A stretch of DNA of 64,000 nucleotides from NCBI GenBank assembly GCA_963920765.1, contig OY987244.1, forward strand, positions 6,884,501 through 6,948,500, in the 5' to 3' direction. This DNA is from Ulota crispa. Its lineage: Eukaryota > Streptophyta > Bryopsida > Orthotrichales > Orthotrichaceae. Shown in pieces: positions 47,201 to 59,688 of this stretch; within the stretch, counting starts at the first letter, position 1, and every line of letters starts with the position of its first letter. The notes under the pieces were generated by a model. It did not search any database, was not told the DNA's origin, and saw only the letters and a list, made by a program, of their open reading frames with translations. Both the position numbers and the translations under genes were made by a program.

Positions 47201-49967
47201 TCCAGATCCAATATACGTAAACTGCAGCAAAGAAAGTTATAACTAGTCATTCTAAACATGAAGCTTATCATAGCAACTACACCTCGCTAAGAAAAGCATT
47301 AAAATGCATACTGGTGGATGCCAAACTATAAAAGCACAAGACATGGAGTTGTACATATCAACCGAAACCAGGCTACAATTTCTAACATTTTCTATATCGA
47401 GTTCATCTTAGATATTGATAGATGCAGAGACAAGATCCTTGGTTCCAAGAAATAGTACCTCGTCGATCTTCCCAGCAACATCACTACGTACATCGATTGT
47501 GACCTGGGGATCACATCAGAGTCAAACAATCAATCGACAACGGGTAACAAAAGTATGTTATATTAGAATACCATTTCGAACGCAAGAAAAATGAGGGAGG
47601 GGGGTTAACTTATATCACCATACCTATTGCATGTCGACATACCAAAGTAAGCTTAAAACCACAAACTGCTGATCAAAAGGAAAGAAGATAAAAAGAGAGG
47701 GCGAGAGTAAGTTATAAATGAACCTTATCAGTTTCAATCTGAGCAATGACCTCATCCACAGCCACAGCATCACCAGGTTCTGTACCCCCAAAAATCCATT
47801 TGTCGTTTCACTTGTTTTCCCACATTTTCCCTCAAACTGAAATGTTCTTTCAAAGTGAATAACATAGAAAGGATGGTGCCGGATAGGTGAGTAAAACAGC
47901 TTGTTGTCCATCAGGTGATCACTTACTCTTTAGAATCGCAATCAGCGAGCCATCTTCAATAGATTCCCCCATGAACGGAACAACCACCACCCCAGGTTCC
48001 GCTGCAATTGTTTCCATAAGAAGCAGACACACAATCTAGGTAAATATCCCACAACCCTACAACACAAAGGCTTAAAGAATACTAAAGAAGATCCACTGGG
48101 GAGACCAGGTTCCTTAAGGTATGGAAGACGACAACGTCCTCTGAAGTATAGAAAACCTTGGTGTGTTTATAAAACCAAAGGTTAATGAAAGCAACCCCTA
48201 GGGGAGCATATTTGTAAATTCATTACTATACCATAAGCAGGACGGCGTGCACAGCCTAGTGGCTATTCCAATCTTTTCACAAACCCTACTTACTTAGTTC
48301 CATAGGATTTGTGATTTATGAGGGCCTTCAAAGAGCACTCTAAAGCTGGAATGAGAGTCTTCGTATAGTATATTAAGCGATATTCCCTACTATGTATTGA
48401 GTTTCTTCCTCCAAGTTCATCTATAGTACAAACCAACCATCCTGCACTTCGACTGTAACATTCAACCCACACACTTATGTGCGCAGATCTGGAAAAAAAC
48501 ATAATAGTTATAGCCATTAGCACTCAATCGGCAGTCCTAGTCATACCTGATCCTGATGCGTAACCTCTGGTCCATTCTTGCCAAACTGGTCGCTTACCAC
48601 CAATAAACGACTCGCTGCAATGAAAAACACCCAAACAAACATCTCAAACTTCCAGCTATTAGATTCACGAAGACGTTGATGATAAGTTCATATGAATCTC
48701 ATAGAACATTAAATCAGCATCAACAAGTTAACGGTAAGTTCATATTCCCTAACTAGTTGAAAATGTATTACCAAGTTAATGTCAATGTCACTAGCACCGA
48801 AAAAACATTAAGCTAACGTAGTTTGCACTGTACTAACACAAACCTCGAAAGAACACATCTAACTAAATCTAGCGTCAATCAACTACACAGTAAGTCAACT
48901 TGTCATTTCTAATGAAATCCTGCTGTGATGAAATGAACGAGCTCAAAAACCAGAATAACCCCTAGCTTAGAGCACTAGATTCACAATTACGCACCTTGTA
49001 AACCCTAATCGAACAAACATCAATCCGTAAAGTTCACAAAAAACGTAGAAAACGATAAACCTCTCACAAACCTTACATCAATTCAGTTCCTTACTCTATA
49101 AAATGCTTTCTAAAGTCTAAAAGTAGTCTACAGTACCATCCATACCTCAGCTCCGTGCGGGAAACTCCATCTGCAGCACAGAAAAACAATTTACAAAGCC
49201 TAAGCAAAAAGTACTACAGTTTCACTTCATTGTGAAGCATTAGAATTTAAATAAAGAATCGCATCATCATCAAAATTTCAGTAGAACATAATTCGTAGAC
49301 AAAACTCCAAAGAGCTAGCTGGTGAGTGCAGGTCACACATCCACCTTACCATACCTAAGGAAAGTAATCCCAAGCAAATTCATAATAAATCTAATCAATC
49401 AGACATGATCATGGAAACCTAGAAAAACAATTCACAAAGCCTAAGCAGAAGTACTAGTTTCACTTGATTGTGAAGCATTAAAATTCTAATAAAAAAATCG
49501 CATCACCAAAAATTTCAGCAGAACATAATTCGTAGACAAAACTCCAAATAGCTAGCTAGTGAATGCAAGTCACACATCCACCTTACCATACCTAAGAAAC
49601 AGTAATCGCAAGCTAATTCACAATAAACCTAATCAATCAGACATGATCCGTACATACAGATCGTGAAAACCTAGAAAGACTGGACTTGTTTTAAAAACTA
49701 AGCAAACAAGAAGATTACCTAGGGTTGAAGTAGGCGACGTTATATACTCCCGCACCGACGCCACCGGTCCTCTCTGTCATCAATCCACACGAAACGCTAA
49801 CTATCAAATCACAGGCGTCAAATCACACGCGTAGCCGATCGCAACAAACCGAAGGGAAGAAGGATGAGGGAGGAAAAGGGAACCTGGAGAAGAGCAGCGG
49901 AGGACGATGAAGTTGCACGCAGCGCTTGAGATCGCAACAAGCGCACCAGAGCGCGCTCCATCACCAT
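44268..49967 (-). CDS. DLST: 2-oxoglutarate dehydrogenase E2, dihydrolipoamide succinyltransferase
   Basis: Thirteen exons: 49884-49967, 49719-49773, 49146-49170, 48547-48614, 47927-48001, 47724-47779, 47459-47503, 46721-47038, 46298-46392, 46010-46100, 45298-45408, 44998-45192, 44268-44459. All introns are GT-AG, phases close, and the product is 469 residues. The start ATG sits in GCCATGG. The first 28 residues are arginine- and serine-rich without acids beyond E4, a mitochondrial presequence. The lipoyl domain (about 78-145) has [13 protein letters not shown] and lipoyl lysine 121 in IETDKV. A long Pro/Ala/Ser linker fills 137-242, with no E3-binding domain, as in other succinyltransferases. 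The catalytic domain starts [11 protein letters not shown] and ends with the HxxxD site DHRLIDG (His440, Asp444). It transfers succinyl groups from lipoamide to CoA in the TCA cycle. Intron 2 holds a tandem duplication and intron 12 a MITE. Confidence 0.96.
44533..44854. mobile_element. TA-flanked MITE Q in DLST intron 12
   Basis: CAGCGGTGCTTGGTTAGCGT at the left and ACCTTATCCAAGCACCACTG at the right are inverted repeats of about 30 bases, with TA outside. It lies wholly between the last two exons. The CAGTGG-type end suggests Tc1/mariner. Confidence 0.78.
49182..49672. repeat. 241-bp tandem duplication in DLST intron 2
   Basis: AAAAACAATTTACAAAGCC at 49182 recurs at 49423. The two units share long blocks (CAGAACATAATTCGTAGACA, CACACATCCACCTTACCATA) with scattered differences, so it is an old duplication confined to the intron. 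Confidence 0.85.
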
Positions 49968-50221
49968 GGCCGCCTAGCTAGAGCTCTGGAGGTGCTGAGA
50001 CTAGGAGCTTTGCGGGTACGGCGATCTGAGTAAAGAAGCACGGCGATCGAGTACAACAACGCCTGGATTTTAGGGAAGCATGAGTGCGGCGTGGAGAGGA
50101 GCAAGCAGAGGCGAGGGTTTTGTTGCAATGCCAGTCTTCGGGGGAAATCGGCGATGGAAATGTGCGCGACGGACGCTGGGAGGCACAGCCGCGAAGAGCG
50201 CCTGGGAGCATCAAGGAAAAA
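49968..50221 (-). promoter_or_regulatory. DLST upstream region
   Basis: GC-richer than its surroundings and free of transposon ends, this 254-bp stretch between the start codon and the tandem array is the likely leader and core promoter. No TATA box can be assigned. Confidence 0.4.
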
Positions 50222-51062
50222 GCATCGGGAAAGAAAAGTACCAAAGATAGAGAAAAGTGTCGGGAAAGAAATTTACCGAAGATTTAAAGAGAAGTGTCGG
50301 GAAAGAAAAGTATCGAAGATCTAAAGAGAAGTGTCGCGAAAGAAGAGTACCAAAGATCTAAAGAGAAGTGTCGGGAAAGAAAAGTACCGAGAAGTGTTGA
50401 GAAAGAAAAGTACCAAAGGTCTAAAGCAGGCCTTTTTAATTTAATTTTTATAAAAATAAATGCACAAATTAACAAATTAATCCACAATGTGCATAAATTA
50501 AGTTCATTGGTTCCTTATAAAAAAAAGTTTGCACTTGGTATATGCCACATGGTAATTACTGTGCAACTTTTGTAGTGGCAAGGCCACCATGTTCCTTAGC
50601 ATGGCCAGAGTTGAATCCGACTTCTCTACTCTTAAACTCTCAAAAGATGAGCATTATAAATTGTTAACTAACCTCTCACTTGAAAGGGGTCGAAATGCAA
50701 GCAATTTCATGCTTTGCCACATTTAATATGATATCAAGTATGCAAATATAAAAAACAAGTTTGTTAATTTATGACAATACACAAATTAACTTTCATGATG
50801 TGCATAAATTAAGCTAATTTGTTAATATATGAAAAAACGTAAATTAAAGAGACCTGGTCTAAAGAGAAGTATCGGGAAAGAAAAGTACCAAAGATTAAAG
50901 AAAAGTGTTAGGAAAGAAAAGTACCAAAGAGAAAGAGAAGTGTCGGGAAAGAAAAGTACCAAAGAGAAAGAGAAGTGTTGGGAAGAAAAGTACCAAAGAT
51001 AAAGAAAAATGTCAGGAAAGAAAAGTACCGGAAAAGAAAGTACAAAGATAAAGAGAAGTGTC
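50222..51062. repeat. 37-bp purine-rich tandem array, split by a hAT MITE
   Basis: Degenerate units of AGTGTCGGGAAAGAAAAGTA followed by CCAAAGATCTAAAGAGA run from 50222 to 50426 and resume at 50857-51062, with the hAT-type element between. One strand is almost free of pyrimidine runs. A related array lies at 63290-63510. Confidence 0.8.
50427..50856. mobile_element. hAT-type MITE, family G copy 2, perfect 8-bp TSD
   Basis: CAGGCCTTTTTAATTTA ... TAAATTAAAGAGACCTG, flanked on both sides by GTCTAAAG (50419-50426, 50857-50864). Internal words (AGAGTTGAATCCGACTTCTC, GATGAGCATTATAAATT) are the complement of those in copy 1 at 5279-5995. The perfect duplication within a tandem array shows that it is the younger copy. 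Confidence 0.85.
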
Positions 51063-51257
51063 AATCAGCGATGACTAAGGCAGATTACCCATAGCTGTTT
51101 GTCCATGGTCATAGGGCTTTCAATTTCCACGGTCTTAGGAAAAATATTACACAACAATACAAATTGAAAAAATTGTGTCACCTCGATCTCTACAAAAATA
51201 AGTCATTCTTTGAAAAAAGAAAAAAATCTTTTGCAATATTTTTGTTGCCCATCAAAT

Positions 51258-51328
51258 CTTGGCTCATTGCTCACATATTCTTGGCTCACCGCTCTTTGCT
51301 CACTAAGTTATGCTCACCAAATAGCGTC
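51258..51328. repeat. Partial copy of family R
   Basis: TTGGCTCATTGCTCAC, TTTGCTCACTAAGTTATG and CTCACCAAATAGCGTC are the complement of the left end of 10961-11214. The other end was not located. Confidence 0.45.
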
Positions 51329-53339
51329 TTCTTGGACGGAATCTGTTTGTAATTTACATATGTAACAAAGCTAGAGAGCCAAAATGCTCTACAAAGGAGA
51401 TTGAACTTGGACATCAATATCAACCGCTCCACCATTTTCAGGCTCAAAGCGTAGACAAGATTTTCTTGCATTTTGAGAGAGGACCATCTTTGCTATTATC
51501 AAATTGTGATTTTTGGTCCTTGCAACAAGGGCAAACATCACTAAGAAATATAAACATTTGAAGAGATGCTTTTTTTGTGATATGTATTTGCATCTTGTTT
51601 GGGTTTCATTATTATATGTGTGGCTTTTCTTGATTATAAGTTTGCAAAACTTGGAGTTAGATAAAGTAAAAGAAGAGATATGAAGTTATATTTAAAGCTA
51701 GTGTACTCACCCGTTGTACCAATGTTTTAATCTTACCCCATGCATCCACTATCCTTGTGCCCCTATCCCTGTGCCCATGTGAGCCCTTGATTTAACACCA
51801 AGAGCTTTGAATCTATTTTTTACTGAACTCAATTCAAGTTTAGCATTACTTTAGATAAAATTACCTTTTATGTTACATTAGATTAGATAGACCAAATGTT
51901 TAGCATTACACTATTTACCCTAATCCATTCTACACAATATTAGAGTGATCTTGTGAGGCTTAGTAGCTTTTAGACTATTCTACTGAGATCCTACATGGGG
52001 TTTGGGATCCCCTCTAAATTCTCCACTGACCTAATTAGAGAAGGTTGGTTTAGGAGTAGATTAGATTATGAAATGACCAATGACCACACTACTTGAATCG
52101 CAATTTGACAAACATCCCAAGCTAACTTTCTACTTCAAATATGTCCTACTCTCTGCACAGAGGTCACATCCTGAGACATATCATTGGTACGTCATAAACA
52201 GCTCAAATCCGAGCTGTCAAACCTACCAAGCTTTCGATCAAACCGACCAAGGAATTTGGCATTTGGCAATAAAATGCCACCAAAATTCATGAACAAGTTT
52301 CCAAATCTGAAGTCATTTCAATAGCGGCAAGGCCCTCAAACAATAAACGATAAATGAAGTTTAGATATTCAAGCGACAACAAATTGCAATATATCATACA
52401 TCCGGAGTTTGATTGACAAAAGCAAGGAGTGCTTTTTGGCTCCCCCAACAAATTCAAAGAATCTTGGGAAGTCAAATCCATGAAAAGGAATGAAACTCCA
52501 ATACTAGTATTTCATCCATTCCCTCCTAACCTTTCATTTTAAGCTCCTAATGACCTATATATTGGAATTAGATGTGTGGCATACCAAACCAACTATTTTG
52601 GGCCATAGGAAGCTAATGGCACCATTCATTTGTCATTTAGAGCTACGCTCCAAAAGTTACCAGTTTTTCATCTAAATTTCATCCATTTTGAGTTTTCCTT
52701 TAGGTTTTAGGTAGATTTAGGGGAATCCACCGATTTCCTAGATAGATGGCCAAGGTGGTCCCTTAGTAATGTATCAAAGGAGCCTCACTTCCTTTCCATA
52801 AGCAATTCTCATACCTCTCACCATTATCATCACTTCCATCACTTTTACTTGTCCTTCACATTCCTTTCCATACTTTTTGGTGTCTAAACTCTAAGGGGAT
52901 TATCCCCTTGTGTAGTTGTGTGTATATATTGTGTATCCAAGCCTTTCTAGTAGGGATAGAACTTCTTGCAATTAGTTAGGAGTGTTTGAGCTTAGAGGGT
53001 GTCGGTGCCCTCAAGTTAGTAGTGGAAGTTAGGGGCTTGGTTGTCATTGCATTTTGGTCCCACTAACCCCTAGGAAGTTGGATTAAGACCTGGCAATGCC
53101 ACTTTTCCATACTTCTTAGAAGTCCTAGTTTAGTTGATGAAGTCCTTAAGATCCTTGTTTTGGTCATTAGAGCCTACGATTAATTTATGATAGATACCTT
53201 GCCTTCTAGACTTAGCTTATTGCTATCTACTCACTTCCGTTACCAGAACTTCAATTCTCACATAATCATAGTACCAGAATAAGTCCTCTTAGCAGCTCTA
53301 TCGGAATCCTTTCAGCTTAGGTTTGGCCAGCTCTATTGA
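51329..53339. other. Intergenic, no gene recognised
   Basis: Unique-looking AT-rich DNA with open frames up to 70 codons. No protein, RNA or element ends recognised. Confidence 0.5.
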
Positions 53340-54300
53340 TTCCATTGGTAGCTCTCTGAGATGCCGCCTTGCGCATTGACTTCTCTCACCTTGTGGCATT
53401 GCCTTTGCTCATAGATTTCTCTCTGCTTGCAACCATGCTCACAACTCTCTCAACTCTAATCTCTCTTCTAGATCACAAGATCCTTGCTCTCTCAGCTTGT
53501 GCATTGCCTGCTCACTCCTGCTTCACAGCTCTAATTCCTCTCAACCTAGCATTGATTCTTCTCAGCCAGCGCAAATATCTCCTTGGCCACTTCAAATTCT
53601 CTCTCTTGGATCACTCCTCTCTCAGCTTGTGCTTGCCTTGCTCATTGCTCTCTCAGTTCTGATTCCTCTCCGCCTAGCTCTAAATCCTCTCAGCCTAACT
53701 CAGAATTTGCCCACTCCAAATTCTTCTCTGCCTAGCTCAGATTCCTATCTCAGCCGCTCAAAATCTCTTCCTTTGACCACTGCTCTCTTAGCTTAGGCAT
53801 TGCCGCTAACATTTCTCTCTTAGCTCAAAATCTCTTCCTTGCCCACTCCAAATTCTTTCCTTCAACCAGCTCAAAATCTCTCTCTCTCTCTCATCACTAC
53901 TCCCTCAGCTCAAAATCTCTCCCTGGTCTGCTCCAAATTCTCTCCTTTAGTGAGCTCAAAATCTTTCTCGCTCTAATCAATACTCTCTCAACTCAAAATC
54001 TCTCCTTGGCTTACTCCGAATTTTCTTTGTCTAGCTTACAGTCCTCTCTCAACCGCTTAGAATCTCTTCCTTTTGCATTGCCATCGACCTTTCTCTCTTG
54101 GCTCAGAGTCTCTCTCTTACCCGCTCCAAATTCTTCTCTCTCATCCGCTCAGAATCTGCCCTTGGCTGTTCCGAATTCTTCTTTGCCTAGTTTAGATTCC
54201 TCTTCTAGCCGCTCGGAATCTCTTCCTTTGATCACTACTTTCTCAGCTTGTTCATTGCCGCTAACCTTTCTCTCTCAACTCTAATCCGCTGCCTCCAGCA
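53340..54300. repeat. Degenerate CT-rich minisatellite
   Basis: Dozens of imperfect units built on CTCAGCTCAAAATCTCTTCC and CCACTCCAAATTCTTCTC fill nearly 1 kb. The + strand stays open for about 100 codons in several frames, giving Leu/Ser-rich translations in more than one frame. This marks a repeat rather than a gene. Confidence 0.75.
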
Positions 54301-55480
54301 GCAATGGCTCTTGGCCGTAGTGCCGCCAAGACTTGCAGCGCTGCCACGCCCATCCAATACATTGACCCTATCCAAACCCTACTCGCACTAGTCCTAGCTC
54401 GGTTCTAGCCTATACCTGGTCCTTACCTAGTCCTCTATGGTTCCTCCAGTCACTGCTTGTTACTACTGGTCCTTCTTACTTTGGGTTGGTCTAGCCCCTC
54501 TAGTGGTCCCCAAAGCTAATTAAAGCCAAAAAAAATAAAGACAAGGAAGAGGGAAGAGGGCAAAAGCCTTAATTCCCCCAACCAACTCTTTTGACCTTTG
54601 TAGTCTAAATTATCTAACAATTGCAATTAATAGTAGGGAATTGAATATCAATTCCTAAACACTAGTAAAAAGCAACATCCTATATGATCGCTTGTTTTAT
54701 GACTAGACATCCTAAACAACTGTAAAACAACTATGATGTGACTAAAAAATGACTAACATTGAGATAGTTGTTCTCTAGTCATTCTTTTGAATGGTTCATC
54801 TAAAACTCTTCATAGAATTGCATTCTCCTAAATTTGTAAGTACATTCACATCCATAAGCAGATGAGGTTATTGTTGTGTCTGACATCTATTAGCTTAGGT
54901 TGTGGTTTAGTCGTATGCCCAAAATATGAGTTTATAGTACTACTAAGGTGTTATTAATGAACTACTAAAGAGTTACAACTTTCATTCCACCTCATTTTCA
55001 TGCAGAAACACCTCTTTCATGGTTTTCTCTCAAAATTTTGGGACTGCCCGATAGCATTATTTTTAGCTCCTTTTTGTTTTCTTGAGACCAAGTGAAAGTA
55101 GTCCACTATAGGAGACATTTTTTAGTTGTTTAGCACATTCTATGGCACTACTAATCTACTACTAGAATATGACTGTTGTAATTAAATTGGTTTAGGGTTA
55201 GGGTAGGTAGGCTATTTAAGTAGTTAGGGGAATAAGCGGTCTAGGGGTTGGACATTGCTAGGTACATGTTCTATACCTATTACTATGCGACTAACCCATG
55301 ACTAATAAATGACTTTCATGTGATTTTAGTATGCAACTAATTGAAAACTAATAAATGACTTCTATATGGTTTTGCCTCTCTTGCTTAGTTAATATTGTTC
55401 TTTCTATTGCATTTATTTCCTAATTAGGATTTGGTCTTATTTCATTGGACATGGGTGAGGGGCAAGGAATTTTCTAGGAT
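54301..55480. other. Intergenic, no gene recognised
   Basis: Simple, repetitive words (GACTAA, ACTACTA) recur, but no unit, gene or element boundary can be defined. Confidence 0.45.
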
Positions 55481-55484
55481 ATAG

Positions 55485-55530
55485 GATTTAGGGTGAAGGG
55501 ATTTAGGGTTTAGGGTTTAATGGGATTTAA
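55485..55530. repeat. Short interstitial plant-type telomere-like repeat
   Basis: Four degenerate TTTAGGG-type words, two of them exactly adjacent, between GGATTTAGGGTGAAGG and TTTAATGGG. Too short to be an old chromosome end, but it is the plant telomere word. Confidence 0.55.
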
Positions 55531-56179
55531 AGAAAAGTGGTCATAGGCAATATGTTACCACATCAGTTAAATGACTACAAGATGACTACGGAAGAACCCA
55601 ATTATAGTCATGCATTTGAGTTGTAGTTAGGTCACTATAATCTTCTTCAAGCATGTGTTAGTCGTATATTAGTTGTATTTGAGTCATACATTCAATACAT
55701 ATTTATTATTGTTGTTGTTGCTATTATTATTATTATGATAATAATTAACAATTTAAAAGTTACAATTAAAGTTCTTTGAAAGCTTAAAAAATAATTATTC
55801 ATAAATATATTTATTTTTGTATCACGATTTTGATTATTTTTTAAAGATAGAAGTCAAACAAAATTAAAAAAGAAATCATTTGTTTTAAAAAAGAAATTTT
55901 AATCCGTTCAAGTATTAAAAGCTAAAACTTTAAAATTTGCAAAAAAATTGTTTCTAATGCTTTACAATTTAGATTTTAGCATGTAAATAGTTCATTTTGA
56001 TGCAAATATGTAATTTAAACACGTTGTTGATGTTAAATTTGCCAAAAATATATTATCTAAGTTTTAATAGGAATTACCCCTAAAATTAGGTTGTAGTTGT
56101 AGAGAGTTTGGACCCTTCATTGAGATTAGGGTTGGTAGTTTGTAAGGTGAAGATGCGCCTGCCACTTTTGAGTTTAAGG
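55531..56179. other. Intergenic, no feature seen
   Basis: AT-rich DNA with a TTATTATTA run near 55.71 kb. Confidence 0.5.
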
Positions 56180-56405
56180 TTTAGCTCCATGGACTTGATT
56201 TGTTGGCTCTGTGATCTTCAGAGAGTTTGTTGACTCTATACACTTGTCAAGGTTTGTTGGATCCACGCTCTTCTCAAGTTTGTTTGCTCTGCGCACTTGT
56301 TAAAGTTTGTTAGCTTTGTGCACTTCTCTGATTTAGTTGGTTCTATGTTCTTTGCACATTTGTTTGCTCCGCGCACTTGTCAAGATTTGTTGGCTTTGCA
56401 TGCTA
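56180..56405. repeat. Minisatellite with GTTTGTTGGCTCTG units
   Basis: Seven to eight degenerate units of roughly 30 bases carrying GTTTGTTGGCTCTG and GCGCACTTGTCAA. Confidence 0.65.
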
Positions 56406-58298
56406 CTACATTGTAACTCATTTTTAGGTTGTGCTTTCATTGTTTATATAAAATTGCAAGTGTGTGCAAATGATGTTGACTGGGTATAGAAATCAATGTG
56501 TGTAATAGTTTGTGAGTGCTAAATAAGCAATGGATACACTTTGGGATTTCAAAAGCCTTGAACTATATATCTAATTTTAAATGAAGTTTGCAATAAACTG
56601 TGAGTGAATAGCAATTGTAAATCAATTGGATTGTAATTGCATAGCAACTGCTCTTTGACTGCATTGCAACTAAATTGTGATTGTATCGTGACTGTAATGA
56701 GACTTCATAGGAAATGCATAAGGACTTTATTGTGACTGTAATGTAACCTCAATTTGATTGTGTGATTAGACTACAGTGTGACAATGTTATGTCTAAATGG
56801 TGTCTGCATTTGTGACTAGTTTGTGACTAAATTTTGTATGTTGTTATGAATGGTTGGTGATTGTATTCTGCTTGAGGAGTTATTGCATTGTACCCCCAAA
56901 CCTCATGTGACTGTATGATGACTGTGTTGTCACTTCAATTTTGCTTCAACTCCATTCTATAGTAACCGAGCTGAGACTATATTATAATAATTAAACCACC
57001 AACATTGGAACTAAAAATGACAACTATGTGGTGACTAATATAGAACAACCCTCTACCATTAGAGGTAAATCAAACTATTTCTACACAACATGCAATTATC
57101 CTAAACTCTAAATGCCCAAAACCAAACAGTAATCAACTTAAGAACAACTAAGATACGACTAAGTGGAATGTGTAAACGACTATGTTAGTTTAGCCTAAAC
57201 CCAAACAGTGTAATTCAACTAGAAAACAATTAACCGGACACTACAAAATGAATGTACGTGCTTGTTGGAGCATCGTAGCACCTTAATTCAAAACTAACAA
57301 ACAATTAATACATGACTACTGAAAACTATGTGGCCACTTATCTACTATTAATACATGACTAAACGAGAATTATGTGGTCACTTATCCGTTACTGAATGTG
57401 GATTGACGCTATGATAGCAAATGTGGATTTCATAAAGCAATTACTGAGATCAAAACACGTTGCACATGATAGTTTGATTTTGTTAGTGGAAACGTAATGG
57501 CACCCTTGGGAACTGGGAAATTTTAAATGCTTGCATGAAAAAAAGGGCAGTTGGGTTTAAAGAGAGAACATTTCTTTCTCCTTGATAAAGACAAAGTTCA
57601 TAAGACGTAAATGATGAGATACTGTAATGTCCTAAATGATTGAATGACAAAAACTACTAAACAATTGAAGAATGACTAAATTGCGACCAAATGAGATCAA
57701 TCATGATATAGTCATTTAAAAATAAACGACTCATTTTGTAATTATTTTTAGCAGTCACATGGGACGTTGATTTTACTTGTAAAACTACCTTAAACCACAA
57801 AATAATTCTTTTTTAGAATTTCTTTGTTTGCATCATAGCTTTGTATGTGGAATAGTGAACCCATCATATTTTTCCTATTAGTTAGGCAAGGAGTTATTTT
57901 GCGTCATCTTTGATACTATTGTGGTCATTTAAGGGTGGTTGAGGTTGTCTTTAGCCCTCTTCCAATATTCAAACTATGTTGTGACTATTTGTCGACGTCA
58001 CAATCACATGGTATAAGCCGGTCCACTACTGGATTCTTACCAAACAACCCATTGGTATGTTGTGATTATTTGTCAATAAATTAGAGTTACCTCCTAGATT
58101 AGCGCCACCTACATCTACATCTAAGGAAGAGTAGAAGCCATCACCGATTAAGCTTTGGGATATGTAGAGTCCCAAGACAAGGTATGATCACTCATATTTC
58201 CTATTTAACTTTCCCCACGTAATTTCAACCTTTGGCTCATTAGGTAACTGCTTCGCTTTGTTTATTGTTATTTTGTAGAATTGTTAAAAAGATCCATT
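56406..58298. other. Intergenic, low-complexity, no gene recognised
   Basis: Many GTGACTGTA, TTGCAACTA and ACTAATACATGACT words recur without a fixed period. No gene or element boundary identified. Confidence 0.45.
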
Positions 58299-58535
58299 AA
58301 CACCATATTTGTTATAATGAGAGTTTTCCAGTGAAATGAGAGGTAATTTACCCAAAATTCCAAAAAAAAAGTCAATTCAACAAAAGGTTTTAGGTAAATT
58401 CAGCTTGATTTGAGCTGAAAACTCTCATTTTAATGGAAATTGATGATTTTGGATGGAAATTTGTGATTTTGGTCAAACCTAACATGTTTAAATTCCGAGA
58501 GGTCCTCATTCTCTCATTATAACAAATATGGTGTT
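58299..58535. mobile_element. MITE U with 4-bp duplication
   Basis: AACACCATATTTGTTATAAT and ATTATAACAAATATGGTGTT are perfect inverted repeats, extending to GAGAG / CTCTC. CATT flanks both ends. A second internal pair lies near GAAAACTCTCATT. The superfamily is unclear. Confidence 0.7.
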
Positions 58536-58750
58536 CATTGCTTGGAAGGCATCTTTAGTTGGAAACCTCCAAACCAAACCACCATATTGTTATTCTCTTA
58601 TTTTAAATTTATTCTCTAACTTACCCCATAGTTAAAACCCCTAAACCCAATTGTGCTTGCATTTACCTCTAAATGGGGAGGTTTGAGCTCTCACAACCCC
58701 CTATTTGGCTATTTGTATGTCCCCCTACTTCTGAGCCCCCTACCCTCCAA

Positions 58751-58946
58751 ATTTTACTTTATTTCATTTACAACTTTAGTTAACTTGTACTCTACTCTAT
58801 TTTACTTTATTCATTTATGACTTTAGTTAATTTGTAGTCTACTCTATTTTACTTTATTCCATTTGTAACTTAATTTGTACTTTATTGAATTTTACTTTAT
58901 TCCATTTATAACTTTAGTTAAACTTGCACTCTATTCTATTTTTTAA
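58751..58946. repeat. 48-bp tandem repeat, four copies
   Basis: Units begin ATTTTACTTTATTCCATTTA and continue AACTTTAGTTAACTTGTACTC, with small length differences. Confidence 0.75.
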
Positions 58947-59688
58947 GTGGAACTAAAGATGAACTTTGCATAATCATCCTCTTCACCTACAAAATTGTCA
59001 ACTACTACCACTGCACAATATTCAATTATTTAGAGGAGAAGGTTCTAAATATAACTAAGATTTTTACTTCAGCAAAGGTTGAGGTTGAAAGCTAAAGATA
59101 AAAGTTAAAAATAACTAAAGAAGTTATATTTTATTAAAGGACCAATAGTTAATTAGTTATTGAGGATATAAGATGGGGTTTGGAGGATGAGGAAGTGAAT
59201 TCATTTGGGAATTAATCGTTTGTGTTTCCAAAGCGCCGCCCAACCTTCTAGAGCGTTGCCCTCACTCCTTGACGTAGTTTTATTTTGGAGTTTTTTGAGC
59301 TTCAAGTGATTTGCATGCCATGGCATTTGAACGAAAAACCTTGGGTGCTTAGATTGAATGTGCAACAAAAGTTGGCATTTATTATTATATATATAGCACC
59401 ATCAATGGGGGGTTGCAAGTAGCTAATTGCTGGCAAGAGCATTGGCAGGAGGTAGCAAAGCAGAGACTGGAAATAGCAAAAGCAACGCATGAATTGATGG
59501 TTGCCTTATGCGAAGCAAAGGCTAGAGGTAGCAATAGCCAGGCATGAATTGATGATTGCCTTGCAAGCCTTAATACCGCATGTGGCTCAAGTGTTCACTC
59601 AAGAAACTTAGGTCTATTTTTGCAATGCTAGATTAGGATTTGGCCTTGAATTGATGCATTGGTGAACTATTTGCTTAGTGAGAACTAC
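58947..59688. other. Intergenic with a short direct repeat
   Basis: A block with GCATGAATTGATGGTTGCCTT occurs twice between about 59455 and 59570. No gene recognised. Confidence 0.45.

Noticed and set aside
53369..54284. Several + strand frames of 90-100 codons, Leu/Ser-rich
   Set aside because: They come from a CT-rich tandem repeat and overlap in different frames with the same bias.
55485..55530. Ancient telomere fusion site
   Set aside because: Only four degenerate TTTAGGG-type words are present, with none in opposite orientation. A chance run or repair filler is enough to explain it.
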